Shown here: positions 9,454-19,277 of the stretch, one piece after another
How the letters are laid out: each line of letters begins with the position of its first letter
Position numbering within the stretch: position 1 is the stretch's first letter
Assembly (NCBI GenBank): GCA_016235425.1
Contig: JACRLC010000102.1
Span: 1 to 42,105, forward strand
From: Chloroflexota bacterium
Lineage (GTDB): Bacteria > Chloroflexota > Anaerolineae > Anaerolineales > Villigracilaceae
DNA length: 42,105 nt
Reading direction: 5' to 3'
Translations under genes and position numbers: made by a program
The notes under the pieces: generated by a model
Told to the model about the DNA's origin: nothing
Seen by the model: the letters and a program-made list of their open reading frames with translations, nothing else
The model's database searches: none

Positions 9454-11902
9454 GCCGCAAGACCTTGCCGATGAAGGTGCGCGGAAAATCTTCCATAAAA
9501 ATTACGAAGCGCGGGACAAGATTGGGAGGCAGTCTGCGCTTGCAATATGCGATGACCGCTTCGGGCGTGGGACGATCCCTGCCCGCAATGACAAACGCAA
9601 AGGGATGATTCGCCACCGCCACCACGGCAACCTCCTTCACCTGCGGAATTTCATAGATGACTTCTTCCACATCGCGCGGGAAGGCAGGTGTGCCCGGCTT
9701 GTCAGGATACCACATGTCCGCTTTGCGGGCAACGATGCGGAAATAACCTTCTTCATCCATTTGCGCCACGTCGCCGGTGAGGAGCCAGGGCCCCCCTGAG
9801 CCTGTCGAAGGGCCGTCATCGGTGAGCGCCTCGCGCGTGGCCTGTTCTTCCTTCCAGTAGCCCATCATCACCTGCGGGCCGCGGATGGCAAGCTCGCCGA
9901 TCTGCCCCGCTTCCACTTCCTTGCGCCCGTGCGCCAGATCCACAATGGCGGCCTCGGTGGATGGAAGCGGAATGCCAATGCTCCCCACTTTTCGTTTGCC
10001 GCCCAGCGGGTTGGCGTGTGTGACCGGCGAGGCCTCGGTGAGTCCATAGCCTTCGACGAGACGGCCCTTTGTCAGCTTTTCAAAGGCTTCGCTTACCTCC
10101 ACCGGCAGCGGCGCGGAACCGCTGATGCAGGCCTTGATGGACTTGATGTTGTATTTCCGCACGCCGCGGAAGTTATTGATCGCCACGTACATGTTCGGCA
10201 CGCCGGGAAAAATCGTGGGGCGATATTTCTTGATGGTCTGGAGAATGTCCTTGATCTGGAATTGCGGTTTCAAAATCAATGAAGCGCCGATGGAAACGGG
10301 CACGTTCAAAGAGGTGGTCAACCCGTAGCTGTGCGAGAATGGCAGGGCGCACAGGAATCTTTCCCTGCCTTCTTCGGCCTTTGGCATCCAATGGCGGGTT
10401 TGCAGTGCGTTCGCCACAAGGTTGCGATGCGAGAGCATCACGCCTTTTGGCTGCGAGGTGGTTCCGCCCGTAAATTGGATCACCGCCAAATCGCCGGGCG
10501 CGATATCCACCGTGGGTGAATTTTTGCTTTGCCCGGAAATCCAACGGCGGAAACTGACCGCGCCGGGCACGCTCAGTCCGCGGTTGCGCCAGCGCGAAAT
10601 CAATTTCTTCGGAAGCGAAAGGTATTCGCCCGCGTCGGTCAACACGACGAGAGGCAGGCCGCTGTTGACCTGTACCTGGTTCGCAAGCGCCGACCATAAA
10701 TTCAACGTCACGAGCGCGCTGGCATCCACTTCCTTTACCTGGCGCGTCAGTTCTTCGGCGTCGGTCATCGGCTGGGTAAACACCGCCACCGCGCCCGCCT
10801 TCGCGATTCCGTAAAATGCGATCACAGCCTGCGGGATGTTCGGCAAATACAAAACCACGCGCGCGCCTTTGCCAATGCCCATCGCGGTCAACGCGTTGGC
10901 AAAGCGATTTGCTTCGTGGTTCAACTTGCGATAGGAAAGTTTTGCGCCTTCAAAAAATATCGCCGTCCGATGCGGGTATCTCCGCACCGCCGAGCGCAAA
11001 AGATGATGCAGTGGGATGCGCGGCACGGCCACGGTATACGGCACACCCTCCTCGTAATGTTTCAACCACGGACGTTCCCCGCGCAATTCGTCGCGTTCAT
11101 TTTTTGGTTTTACGACTGAAGAATCCCGCCATGATTTTTTGGACTCATCCTCGAAGAATCTTTCCAACGCGCGATTGACCGCCTCCCGCCTCTCCAACAT
11201 GACCATGTGGCCTGATACCCTTATATCGGCATCTTCCGCCCCCGGAATGGACTTTGCCACCTTCTCGAACAACGGCTGATCGAAAACGGTGTCACGATGG
11301 CCGCGAACGACGAGGGTCGGCACCTGGATCGCGGCGAAGCTGTCCCAGCCTCTCCATTTGGACATGTTCTTATGATAGTAAGTTTTCAACACGTGCGGCG
11401 GCGCGGACAACCACTTGCGTGTGAACGGTTCGATCAGCCGCAGGACGGTGTTGGGAAGGATCAAACCGGTCCTCAACAGCCAGTTCAACTTGAACTCCCC
11501 CGCAGTTGCGATCAGGACGAGACGCTCGAGGCGGCCTGGATGCTTGACGGCATAGTCCGTGGCGATTGCACCGCCAAAGGAATGTCCCACCAGTACAAAT
11601 TTTTCTGTGACCTTGAGCACATCCAGCACGGCTTCCAGGTCGGCTTGCAGGGTGGGCATGTCATAGCCGGTGGTCGGCTTGTCCGAAAGCCCATGACCGC
11701 GCAAATCCAGCGCGATGACGCGGTTCTTGAGCGCGAACTTATGCAGTTGATAATGCCACTGCATGGCCTGCCCGCCAAAACCGTGGATGAAAACGAACGT
11801 CCGCTGGGGCCTTTCGGGCGAAATATCCATCGCCGAGAGACGCACCAGCGGGTCGGAAGAGACGCGCACTTCATGCCGGTATAGGTCGAGGTCTATGTCC
11901 AT
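9410..11902 (-). CDS. Alpha/beta hydrolase - acyl-CoA synthetase fusion
   Basis: An 830-residue two-domain protein. Residues about 30-250 are an alpha/beta hydrolase (FIHGFGGQ, LDLRGHGLSD, GHSFGG with Ser108, GHRD, and His near 232). Residues about 295-830 are an adenylate-forming enzyme with P-loop FTGGTTSQPKG (477-487), VEGYGLTEASP, a LLTGD motif and an A10-like GKVLRRELAKR tail. Synthetases of this type activate fatty or related carboxylic acids as acyl-AMP then acyl-CoA. The hydrolase could release the acid that the synthetase activates; this is inference. A 19-bp repeat (9794-9812) is translated in frame within the synthetase domain. A near-consensus promoter sits immediately upstream. 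Confidence 0.9.
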   Translation of the reverse strand: MDIDLDLYRHEVRVSSDPLVRLSAMDISPERPQRTFVFIHGFGGQAMQWHYQLHKFALKNRVIALDLRGHGLSDKPTTGYDMPTLQADLEAVLDVLKVTEKFVLVGHSFGGAIATDYAVKHPGRLERLVLIATAGEFKLNWLLRTGLILPNTVLRLIEPFTRKWLSAPPHVLKTYYHKNMSKWRGWDSFAAIQVPTLVVRGHRDTVFDQPLFEKVAKSIPGAEDADIRVSGHMVMLERREAVNRALERFFEDESKKSWRDSSVVKPKNERDELRGERPWLKHYEEGVPYTVAVPRIPLHHLLRSAVRRYPHRTAIFFEGAKLSYRKLNHEANRFANALTAMGIGKGARVVLYLPNIPQAVIAFYGIAKAGAVAVFTQPMTDAEELTRQVKEVDASALVTLNLWSALANQVQVNSGLPLVVLTDAGEYLSLPKKLISRWRNRGLSVPGAVSFRRWISGQSKNSPTVDIAPGDLAVIQFTGGTTSQPKGVMLSHRNLVANALQTRHWMPKAEEGRERFLCALPFSHSYGLTTSLNVPVSIGASLILKPQFQIKDILQTIKKYRPTIFPGVPNMYVAINNFRGVRKYNIKSIKACISGSAPLPVEVSEAFEKLTKGRLVEGYGLTEASPVTHANPLGGKRKVGSIGIPLPSTEAAIVDLAHGRKEVEAGQIGELAIRGPQVMMGYWKEEQATREALTDDGPSTGSGGPWLLTGDVAQMDEEGYFRIVARKADMWYPDKPGTPAFPRDVEEVIYEIPQVKEVAVVAVANHPFAFVIAGRDRPTPEAVIAYCKRRLPPNLVPRFVIFMEDFPRTFIGKVLRRELAKRYGKHIAGE
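9794..9812. repeat. In-frame short palindromic repeat in the synthetase gene
   Basis: CCCTGAGCCTGTCGAAGGG is a word found as an interspersed repeat in many bacterial genomes. Here it is translated as the Gly/Ser/Pro-rich segment GPSTGSGGP and keeps the frame. Confidence 0.6.
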
Positions 11903-11908
11903 GAAAGA

Positions 11909-11937
11909 AGTTTACAAGAGTTGACCAAGATTGTCAA
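11909..11937 (-). promoter_or_regulatory. Promoter of the hydrolase-synthetase fusion, leaderless geometry
   Basis: On the minus strand a perfect TTGACA (11932-11937), 17-bp spacer and TAAACT (11909-11914). The -10 ends 6 nt before the ATG at 11902, so the mRNA is predicted to start at or within a base of the start codon. No Shine-Dalgarno is visible. Confidence 0.72.
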
Positions 11938-12003
11938 TTTTTTCGCATCATGGATGTCACATTTCAGGAACATTGCCAAACAAATCTATAAAGAGCTTTG
12001 CCT

Positions 12004-12031
12004 TTGAAATTTAACCCAACAAGAGTATGAT
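12004..12031 (+). promoter_or_regulatory. Promoter of the giant sensor gene, leaderless geometry
   Basis: TTGAAA (12004-12009), 16-bp spacer, TATGAT (12026-12031). The -10 ends 6 nt before the ATG at 12038. Confidence 0.7.
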
Positions 12032-12037
12032 TATTTC

Positions 12038-15000
12038 ATGGCTTTACAACCTGGGAACAAATTTTCCAGAATCGCTCATGTTTGGTTGTGGGGGCTTTTT
12101 GTTGTTGCCTATTGGGCTAGCGTCTACTCAGGATTACACATTGCCAATCATTTTAATGGGGTCGCGGTCGTTTGGCCCGCCAGTGGGGTGGCGTTGGCGG
12201 GCCTGCTATTGGCCGAACGCCGCCAGCGATATGCGCTTGCCGCGGTCATCTTCATAACCGGCACATCAGTTTATCTGATCAACAGCCACACTTTATTCAC
12301 CAGCGCCGGCCTGACAATGGCCGATACACTGGAAGCCGTATTGGGTGCGTGGCTCATGATCCGCTTGTGCGGCGAGCGTATCACTTTTTCGCGCCCGAAA
12401 CAGGTTGCCGTTCTCGTCTCCATTTCCGCGTTCGTCAGCGTCATCACATCCCTGATAGAAGCAGGCTTTTCCCCATCCGCGGAAGAGATGACTTTTGCTG
12501 TCAGCTGGCTAACCTGGTGGATAGCCGATGGGACGGGCATAATCATCCTTACTCCGCTCATCGTCACGTGGGCGGCGAGACCAGCCAAACTTGAGATATT
12601 TTCATTTCTGCGGATGCTGGAAGGCGGCTTCATTATTTTGATCCTGTCTTCCAGCATCTGGGCCATCTTCGGCCCGGATTTCTTTGAAAAAAATGAATTG
12701 ATTCTGGCTTTCCTGATCCTGCCCGTTTTACTCTGGTCGGCATTCCGGTTTAGTCCGCGCGGCACTGCCACTATTTTATTTATCGTCGCACTGCTGGCGA
12801 TCTGGTTTACTGTGGAAGGATACGGAGAATTCGCGGCGCAGGGCGATTCTCCAATCAGCGCCACCTTGTATGTTGAGAGTATTTTGGGTATCACAGCGAT
12901 GACGAGTTTACTGCTGGCTACCACCGTTGAAGACCGGAAGACACAGACCGCGTCCCTGAGAGTGAGCGAGGCGCGTTTCCGCTCGATGTTCGAAGGCCAC
13001 GAAGCCGTCATGCTGTTGATCGAACCTGAAAGCGGGAAGATCCTGAACGCCAACGAGTCGGCTGAGGAGTTTTACGGGTATACGAAGGCGCAATTGACGG
13101 GCATGTCAATCCAGGATATTAACATGCTGCCGCCGGAAATCGTGGCGCAGGAGAGGTTGAAAGCCGTCGGCGCGAAAAAAAACTATTTCGTTTTTCCTCA
13201 CAGGCTTGCCAGCGGAGAGACGCGCACGGTCGAGGTTCACAGCTCGCCCATTGTTGGCGGGGAAAAACCCGTCCTCTTCTCCATCATCCACGATATTACC
13301 GAACGCAAACAGGCCGAAGCGGCATTGCTGGAAAAAGAGAATCAATCACAGTCTCTGCTCCGGCTTTCAAGGAATCTGGAGCGCTCGCAGACGTATGCCG
13401 AGGCGCTGGATGCCGCCCGCGCCGAAGTGAGAACCATCGTCGGTTATCAGAACCTTTGGGTATACCTGCTCACGGAAGATAAACAGCGTTTCATCGCGCT
13501 CAGCGCCGCTGGTGAGATCTCGGATAAAGTAATGAACGGGAAGGGGATTTCCACGCTGACCATCGGAGACGACCAGATGCTGAAGGAGATTGCCGATGCA
13601 AAGGAGATCGTGATCGTTGAAGACGCGCGGACTGATCCGAGAACAAATAAGGAGATCGCCGCCTTCATGGGAAACATCACCATTGTCAACATTCCGATCA
13701 TTCTCTTTGACCGGCATCTTGGTTCCGTTGGAACGGGCACTTATGGCGCTGAGGGCGTGCGCGTCCCCACCAAACCTGAACAGGAATTTCTCTCCGCGCT
13801 GGCAAGTCATGTGGCGGTGGCCCTTGACCGTATTCACCTGCTTTCCGAGCGAAAGGATGCGGTGGAAACGCTCCGCGAGAGCGAATCCCTGCTGGCAAAT
13901 TCGCAAAGAGTTGCCAGGCTTGGGCATTACGTGATTGATTTGGCTACCGGCATTTGGAAAAACTCGGAGATAGTCAATGAAATATTCGGCGCAGACAAAA
14001 AATCTCTCACAAATGTAAACGACTGGCTGAACATCGTGCACCCGGATGATCGCATACGGCTGGCCGAATATTTTGCCGTGAATGTGCTCAAAGAACATCA
14101 TCCATTCGACCTGGAACACAGGATCATCAGGCCGAACGATCAACAAACAAGATGGGTACACGGGATCGGCGAGGTAACATTCGACGAACAAGGCACGCCA
14201 ATCCGCATCGTCGGCACCGTCCAGGATATTACCGAGCGCAAGGAAGCCGAGGAGTCCCAGCGCCTGAGCGAGCAAAAGTTCCGCAGTTTTGTGGAGCAGT
14301 CATCGGAAGGCTTCACGCTCGTTGACGAACAGGGAGTGGTCATCGAATGGAACCAGGCGCGCGAGAAAATGACAGGGCTTTTTCGCGAACAGGTGCTGGG
14401 CAAATACTTTTGGGACGTGCAAAACCTGATGCTTCCGCCGGAAATGGTGTCACCTGAAAACTATGAGAGGAGAAAGCGATCAATCCTGGACGCACTGAAG
14501 ACCGGGAAATCTCATTTGTTCGAACAAGACATCGAAGGTCATATCGTAAGACCGGATGGAGAACGCCGGTTATCCCACCAGACCATCTTCCCCATTAAAA
14601 CCGAAAACGGGTATCGCATCGGTTCGATAAGCCGCGACGTCACCGAAAAACACCGCGCAGACGAACAACTCCGCAACCTCTCACAAGCGGTGGAGCAAAG
14701 CCCGGCTACCATCATCATCACGGATACAAAAGGGAACATTGAATACGTCAACCCCAGGTTCACGCAGACGACGGGCTATACACCGGGGGAGGTTCTTGGG
14801 AAAAACCCGCGCATCTTGAAATCGGGGTACACCACGCAGGAGGAATATAAACAAATGTGGGATACTATTCTCGCCGGCGGAGAATGGCAGACAGAGTTCC
14901 GAAACAGGAAAAAGAATGGCACCTATTACTGGGAGTCTGCAAGGATTTCACCGATCTACGATGAACGCGGCAGGATCACCCACTTTTTGGCCGTCAAGGA

Positions 15001-18000
15001 GGATATTACCGCGCGCAAACAAGCCGAAGATGCCCTGCGCGAAAGCGAATTGAAATACCGGACTCTGGCTGAAAACATCCCAAGCGTGGTGTATCAGTGC
15101 AAAAACGACTCCCGTTATACTTTTATCTACCTGAACGATGCCATTGAAGAGCTGACGGGATATCCAAAAGAAGCCTTCCTAAGGGATGGCTTGAGTTTCT
15201 TTGATTTGGTTCACCCGGACGACGCGGCAAAAATGCCAATCCCTTGTGAAGACCCATCCATAAACACAATAAATCGCAAACCATTCCACATCACTTACCG
15301 CATCCGGCACAAATCCGGCGAGTGGCGCTGGGTGGACGAGTGGGGAACCGGCATGTTGGACACTCACGAGAACGTGGATTACCTCGAAGGCGTCATGCTC
15401 GACATTACGAAGCAGAAGCGGCATGAACTCGAAATGGAATCCCTGCTGGAAGTGAGCAAGGCTTTGGGCGGCACACTGGAACTGGATCCCCTGCTCGAAG
15501 ACATCCTTGAGGCAACCTTGCGCGCAATTCCTGGGGGTGAAAAAGGCTCCATCCTGTTATTGAATGGGGAGGGGAATCTGCAAATCCGCGCAATCAAAGG
15601 GTATGCCGACGGACGTGTCCTGACATTGAGTTTCCCGCCCGCCTCCGGGTATTCCGCACAGGCATATCGCGAACGCCGCCCCATCCTTATCCCAGATGCC
15701 CGGGCTAGTATGGATATTCGTTATGACGGCGAAGTCGAAGAAATGGGGACGATTCAAAGCGCCATCGCCGCCCCGCTGATGATCCAGGATGGCGCCATTG
15801 GCGTGATTTCCATTGATAATGCCACGCGGAAAAATGCCTTTAGCGAAGACAACCTGCGCCTGCTGGCAACCATTGCCACGTCCACTGCGCTGGCAATCGA
15901 AAACGCCCGGCTGTTCGAGGAAACCCGCCAGCGGCTGGCGGAACTGGAAACTTTGCACTTCGCATCCTCCTCACTGCGTACGGCTCAAACCAGTGAAGAG
16001 GCCCTGCCCATCATGCTCGATCAAACTTTGAGCATGCTTGACACAGGCGCGGGGACCATCATGCTGTACGACCCCGTCAAACGTGAATTGCGTCATGCCG
16101 TTTCCCGCGGCTGGTTCGAAACACTGGATGAACCTCCCATCAAACCCGGTGAAGGAATCGCAGGAACAGTCTTCGCCAGCGGGCAGCCGCATCTTTCAAT
16201 TGAATTCTCCCAGGACCCGCTCGTGTTGCCGGCTTCCCGCGACAAGGTCATTCCGGGTTGGGGCGGAGCCTGCATTCCCATCCGCACAATGACCGAGATT
16301 CTCGGCGTGTTGTTCGTCTCCGTAAAAACTCCCCGGCAGATCAGCCCCGAACAAATGAAGATGCTCGTATCGCTGGCCGAAATGACCGGCGCCGCCCTGC
16401 ACCGCATGAAACTGCATGAAGAAACTTCCCGCCGCGCAGAAGAATTCTCGGCTCTCTACCAGACCAGCACCACCCTCTCCGGCGAACACGACCTGCAAAC
16501 ATTGCTGCAGACCATTGTCGAACAGGCCACCACCCTCTTGAACGCCTCCGGCGGCGGCATGTATTTGTACGATCCAATCAACAACGATTTGGTGATCAAA
16601 GTTGCCACTGAACCATCCATACCGATGGGAATACGTTTGCAGCTGGGTGAGGGGCTGGCCGGGCGTGTGGCTCAAACCGGCAAAGCCATGAGGATCGAAG
16701 ATTATTCAACCTGGGAATACCGTTCTTCAAAATACGACAATGCCCCCATCCGCGCCACCATGGAAGTACCCATGCTCTCCGGCGGCGAATTGATCGGCGT
16801 GCTCGTTGCCCATGAAGTGGGAAATTCCGAGAGAAAATACAGCGAGGCCGACGAACACCTGCTGGCGCTCTTCGCGTCACAAGCCGCCAGCGCCATCCGC
16901 TCCGCGCGCCTGCACGAAGAGACGATCCGCCGCGTCAACCATCTCCAAACATTGCGCTCCATCGACAGGGCCATTACGGCCAACATGGATTCAAACGTCA
17001 CCTTGAAGATCCTGCTCAACCAGGCCATCAGCCAGATGAACATCAGCGCGGCAAGCATCCTGCTGTTGAATCCCAACACGATGAACCTCGAATACGCGCT
17101 CGGTCAGGGATTTCGCACAAAAGGAATGGAAACCGTATCCATTCGACTCGGTGAAAGCTACTCCGGCCAGGCCGCAATAGACCGGCGAACGCTTGGCATC
17201 CCCGATCTTTCAACCATCAACGAAAACCATTTCAAGGAATTCGTCACAAAAGAATCCTTCTCATCCTGTTACATCGCCCCCATGATCTCCAAGGGACAAA
17301 TGCGCGGCGTGCTCGAAGTATATAGCCGCGAAGTTCTCATCGCCGATAACGAGTGGATCGAATTCCTGGAGGCGCTCGCCACACAAGCCGCCATCGCCAT
17401 CGACAATGCGCAGCTTTTCCTCGACCTGCAACATACCAACTTTCAACTCACCCTGGCCTACGACGCCATCATCGAAGGCTGGTCACAGGCGCTCGAACAC
17501 CGTGGCAAGGCGGGCCAGGGACGCACAAAACGCCTCGCAGAATTGACCATCCAATTTGCGCGCGCGGCAGGCGTTCACGAGAGCGAGATCATCCACATCC
17601 GCCGCGGCGCGCTCCTTCACGATATCGGCAAGATGGATGTGCCGGATCAAATATTGACCAAGCGGGGTAAGCTGACGCAGAAAGAACGCGAGCGCCTGGA
17701 AAAACATCCTCAATTTGCGTACGACATCCTCAAGTCCAACACCTTCCTCCGCCCTGCATTGGACATCCCCTACTGTCACCACGAAAGATGGGATGGCGCG
17801 GGTTATCCACGCGGGTTGAGAGGCGAACAAATTCCATATTCCGCCCGCATCTTTGCAGTGATTGACACCTGGGATGCCCTCACGAGCGAGCGCCCCTATC
17901 GCAAAGCCTGGACGCAGAAAAAGGCCTTGACCTTCATCAAGTCACAAGCAGGCAAACAATTCGATCCAAACGTGGTATCGCTCTTCATAAATTTCGTGAA

Positions 18001-18022
18001 CAAATTGGAAGATGAAAAATAA
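12038..18022 (+). CDS. MASE1-PAS-GAF-HD-GYP multisensor protein
   Basis: A 1994-residue signalling protein. Residues about 1-295 are a multi-TM MASE1-like membrane sensor. PAS domains follow, about five (near 310-430, 610-740, 745-870, 875-1000 and 1005-1130), with a GAF-like domain near 445-600. Several GAF domains then occupy about 1140-1800 (recurring blocks such as LLQTIVEQATTLL and AIDNAQLF). The C-terminus is an HD-GYP domain: HDIGK (His1861, Asp1862) and HHERWDGAGYP (from His1914). Known HD-GYP enzymes hydrolyse cyclic di-GMP, and all key residues visible here are intact, so an active phosphodiesterase is likely. No GGDEF or kinase domain is seen. Domain counts are by eye and may be off by one. 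Confidence 0.9.
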   Translation: MALQPGNKFSRIAHVWLWGLFVVAYWASVYSGLHIANHFNGVAVVWPASGVALAGLLLAERRQRYALAAVIFITGTSVYLINSHTLFTSAGLTMADTLEAVLGAWLMIRLCGERITFSRPKQVAVLVSISAFVSVITSLIEAGFSPSAEEMTFAVSWLTWWIADGTGIIILTPLIVTWAARPAKLEIFSFLRMLEGGFIILILSSSIWAIFGPDFFEKNELILAFLILPVLLWSAFRFSPRGTATILFIVALLAIWFTVEGYGEFAAQGDSPISATLYVESILGITAMTSLLLATTVEDRKTQTASLRVSEARFRSMFEGHEAVMLLIEPESGKILNANESAEEFYGYTKAQLTGMSIQDINMLPPEIVAQERLKAVGAKKNYFVFPHRLASGETRTVEVHSSPIVGGEKPVLFSIIHDITERKQAEAALLEKENQSQSLLRLSRNLERSQTYAEALDAARAEVRTIVGYQNLWVYLLTEDKQRFIALSAAGEISDKVMNGKGISTLTIGDDQMLKEIADAKEIVIVEDARTDPRTNKEIAAFMGNITIVNIPIILFDRHLGSVGTGTYGAEGVRVPTKPEQEFLSALASHVAVALDRIHLLSERKDAVETLRESESLLANSQRVARLGHYVIDLATGIWKNSEIVNEIFGADKKSLTNVNDWLNIVHPDDRIRLAEYFAVNVLKEHHPFDLEHRIIRPNDQQTRWVHGIGEVTFDEQGTPIRIVGTVQDITERKEAEESQRLSEQKFRSFVEQSSEGFTLVDEQGVVIEWNQAREKMTGLFREQVLGKYFWDVQNLMLPPEMVSPENYERRKRSILDALKTGKSHLFEQDIEGHIVRPDGERRLSHQTIFPIKTENGYRIGSISRDVTEKHRADEQLRNLSQAVEQSPATIIITDTKGNIEYVNPRFTQTTGYTPGEVLGKNPRILKSGYTTQEEYKQMWDTILAGGEWQTEFRNRKKNGTYYWESARISPIYDERGRITHFLAVKEDITARKQAEDALRESELKYRTLAENIPSVVYQCKNDSRYTFIYLNDAIEELTGYPKEAFLRDGLSFFDLVHPDDAAKMPIPCEDPSINTINRKPFHITYRIRHKSGEWRWVDEWGTGMLDTHENVDYLEGVMLDITKQKRHELEMESLLEVSKALGGTLELDPLLEDILEATLRAIPGGEKGSILLLNGEGNLQIRAIKGYADGRVLTLSFPPASGYSAQAYRERRPILIPDARASMDIRYDGEVEEMGTIQSAIAAPLMIQDGAIGVISIDNATRKNAFSEDNLRLLATIATSTALAIENARLFEETRQRLAELETLHFASSSLRTAQTSEEALPIMLDQTLSMLDTGAGTIMLYDPVKRELRHAVSRGWFETLDEPPIKPGEGIAGTVFASGQPHLSIEFSQDPLVLPASRDKVIPGWGGACIPIRTMTEILGVLFVSVKTPRQISPEQMKMLVSLAEMTGAALHRMKLHEETSRRAEEFSALYQTSTTLSGEHDLQTLLQTIVEQATTLLNASGGGMYLYDPINNDLVIKVATEPSIPMGIRLQLGEGLAGRVAQTGKAMRIEDYSTWEYRSSKYDNAPIRATMEVPMLSGGELIGVLVAHEVGNSERKYSEADEHLLALFASQAASAIRSARLHEETIRRVNHLQTLRSIDRAITANMDSNVTLKILLNQAISQMNISAASILLLNPNTMNLEYALGQGFRTKGMETVSIRLGESYSGQAAIDRRTLGIPDLSTINENHFKEFVTKESFSSCYIAPMISKGQMRGVLEVYSREVLIADNEWIEFLEALATQAAIAIDNAQLFLDLQHTNFQLTLAYDAIIEGWSQALEHRGKAGQGRTKRLAELTIQFARAAGVHESEIIHIRRGALLHDIGKMDVPDQILTKRGKLTQKERERLEKHPQFAYDILKSNTFLRPALDIPYCHHERWDGAGYPRGLRGEQIPYSARIFAVIDTWDALTSERPYRKAWTQKKALTFIKSQAGKQFDPNVVSLFINFVNKLEDEK

Positions 18023-18169
18023 ACGAAACGATCAGACCAACCGCACCGCCTCCCGCGTAGACTTGGGCCTGGTCCGCCCCAATTGACATTGACCTCCCCT
18101 CAACATTTTCCACCCACCTGCCCCCACTGCCGTCTCCCGATCAGTGTACACAATACGGAGTATCTTTAA

Positions 18170-18592
18170 ATGGCAAACAAACAACTTTTTCATATCACCA
18201 AACCGCGCTGTTTTCTCGTTTACGCGCTCGCACCCGATGGGCTGACGGCGCGGGAAGCAAATCTCACCTTCAACAAATTCGTCGGTGACAGAAGCCTGCC
18301 CCTGGTCATCTTTCACGATCATTTCATAGGCCAGCCCGGCGGGATCGCCATTTTCTACATCCAAACGCCCGAAGAGCGCGGCCTTCTTCTGAACCAAAAA
18401 CACCTGGACGGATGGCAGGTCGAATACCAGCCGCTCATCTTCTCGTACAGTCCCTCAGCACTTGATGAGCAAACCGCCTACACCCTCAGTGCCTACCGCG
18501 GTGTGGACTGGGCTTCCCTGCAAAAAGAAGAACGTCCCTCCTACGGAAACCCGGCCCGCGAAGCAGAGACAGCGGAGGAAGATTCGGAATGA
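18170..18592 (+). CDS. Conserved hypothetical protein
   Basis: A 140-residue soluble protein I cannot assign to a family. It opens MANKQLFHITKPRCF, has alternating hydrophobic strands (LPLVIFHDHF, GGIAIFYIQ) suggesting a small alpha/beta fold, and ends in an acidic tail. A GGAG 9 nt before the ATG supports the start. It lies 16 nt upstream of the DUF1992 gene, probably in the same transcript. The preceding 147-nt gap is C-rich, with no clear promoter apart from an isolated TTGACA at 18083. Confidence 0.75.
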   Translation: MANKQLFHITKPRCFLVYALAPDGLTAREANLTFNKFVGDRSLPLVIFHDHFIGQPGGIAIFYIQTPEERGLLLNQKHLDGWQVEYQPLIFSYSPSALDEQTAYTLSAYRGVDWASLQKEERPSYGNPAREAETAEEDSE

Positions 18593-18607
18593 TGTAGGAG
18601 ATGAGCC

Positions 18608-18934
18608 ATGTCACTGGATAAAGCCGTAGAAGCGATCATCCGCGAAGCTCAGGAACGCGGCGACTTCGACAACCTGCCCGGCAAGGGCAAACCCATCGAC
18701 CTGACCGCGTACTTTGACACGCCGGATGAAGTCCGCAATGCGTATGCCATGCTCAAGAACGCGGGCATTGTCCCTGCGGAGGTCGAATTGTTGCAGGACA
18801 TCGCCGCGCTCAAGGAAAGATTGGCAGCCACACACGAAGAAACCGAACGAAGCCGCATCCAAAAGATCATCCGCGAGAAGCAATTGCAGTTCAACGTGAT
18901 GATGGACCAGCAAAAACGCCAGCGAAGGGATTAA
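18608..18934 (+). CDS. DUF1992 family protein
   Basis: A 108-residue protein matching the DUF1992 (DnaJ-homologue-subfamily-C-28-like) family: AVEAIIREAQERGDFDNLPGKGKP is followed by a helical, charged C-terminus. Despite the family name there is no J domain and no HPD motif. A TAGGAG Shine-Dalgarno precedes the ATG. The function is unknown. It sits close behind the 140-residue hypothetical gene. Confidence 0.85.
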   Translation: MSLDKAVEAIIREAQERGDFDNLPGKGKPIDLTAYFDTPDEVRNAYAMLKNAGIVPAEVELLQDIAALKERLAATHEETERSRIQKIIREKQLQFNVMMDQQKRQRRD

Positions 18935-18962
18935 TTCTGGAATCCAGTAGCCTGCCTCTAAA

Positions 18963-19025
18963 AATCCCGAAGGGATGGCCTGATTCTAGAAGCGAACATG
19001 ACAGGGTCATAATCCCGAAGGGATG
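18963..19025. repeat. Paired AATCCCGAAGGGATG intergenic palindromes
   Basis: Two exact copies of the 15-mer at 18963-18977 and 19011-19025, 48 bp apart. Each has a self-complementary core (ATCCC-GA-AGGGAT-like). They probably belong to a dispersed family in this genome. Confidence 0.65.
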
Positions 19026-19162
19026 ACATGTTTGAAACCATCTGCTGAGGACTCCAAAATGTTGATTTAACGGTGGCAGGTTGAGGGTCGGGTGTGAAGC
19101 GGGGCACTTCATCCTCTAACAAGACGTTAACGAAAATAGTCCGCCGGGGTTTGCAATTCTAT

Positions 19163-19170
19163 GCTATACT
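19163..19170 (+). promoter_or_regulatory. Extended -10 promoter upstream of rnj
   Basis: TGCTATACT provides a TGn-extended -10 (TATACT at 19165-19170). No good -35 is seen at 17 bp, as expected for extended -10 promoters. The predicted start is near 19177, giving a leader of about 200 nt before rnj. Confidence 0.5.
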
Positions 19171-19240
19171 CTGCCCGTTCAAGTTGACTTTCACTGCCAT
19201 TCGGCAGTTTGTTTGTAACAATCGTGTGTGGAAAGTACGG

Positions 19241-19272
19241 CCTCTCGCGAGCAAGTCAGCGGAGGTTTTTTT
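19241..19272 (+). terminator. Terminator/attenuator in the rnj leader
   Basis: CCTC-T-CGC pairs with GCG-GAGG around a 10-nt loop, followed at once by seven T residues (19266-19272). It lies about 95 nt downstream of the predicted start and 108 nt before the rnj ATG. It could release a short non-coding RNA or attenuate rnj. Confidence 0.6.
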
Positions 19273-19277
19273 CTTAT

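Noticed and set aside
18963-19025. A degenerate CRISPR-like array upstream of rnj
   Set aside because: Only two 15-bp palindromes 48 bp apart, with no further copies. The resemblance to the CRISPR repeat stem (AATCCCG/CGGGATT) is limited to a common palindromic core.
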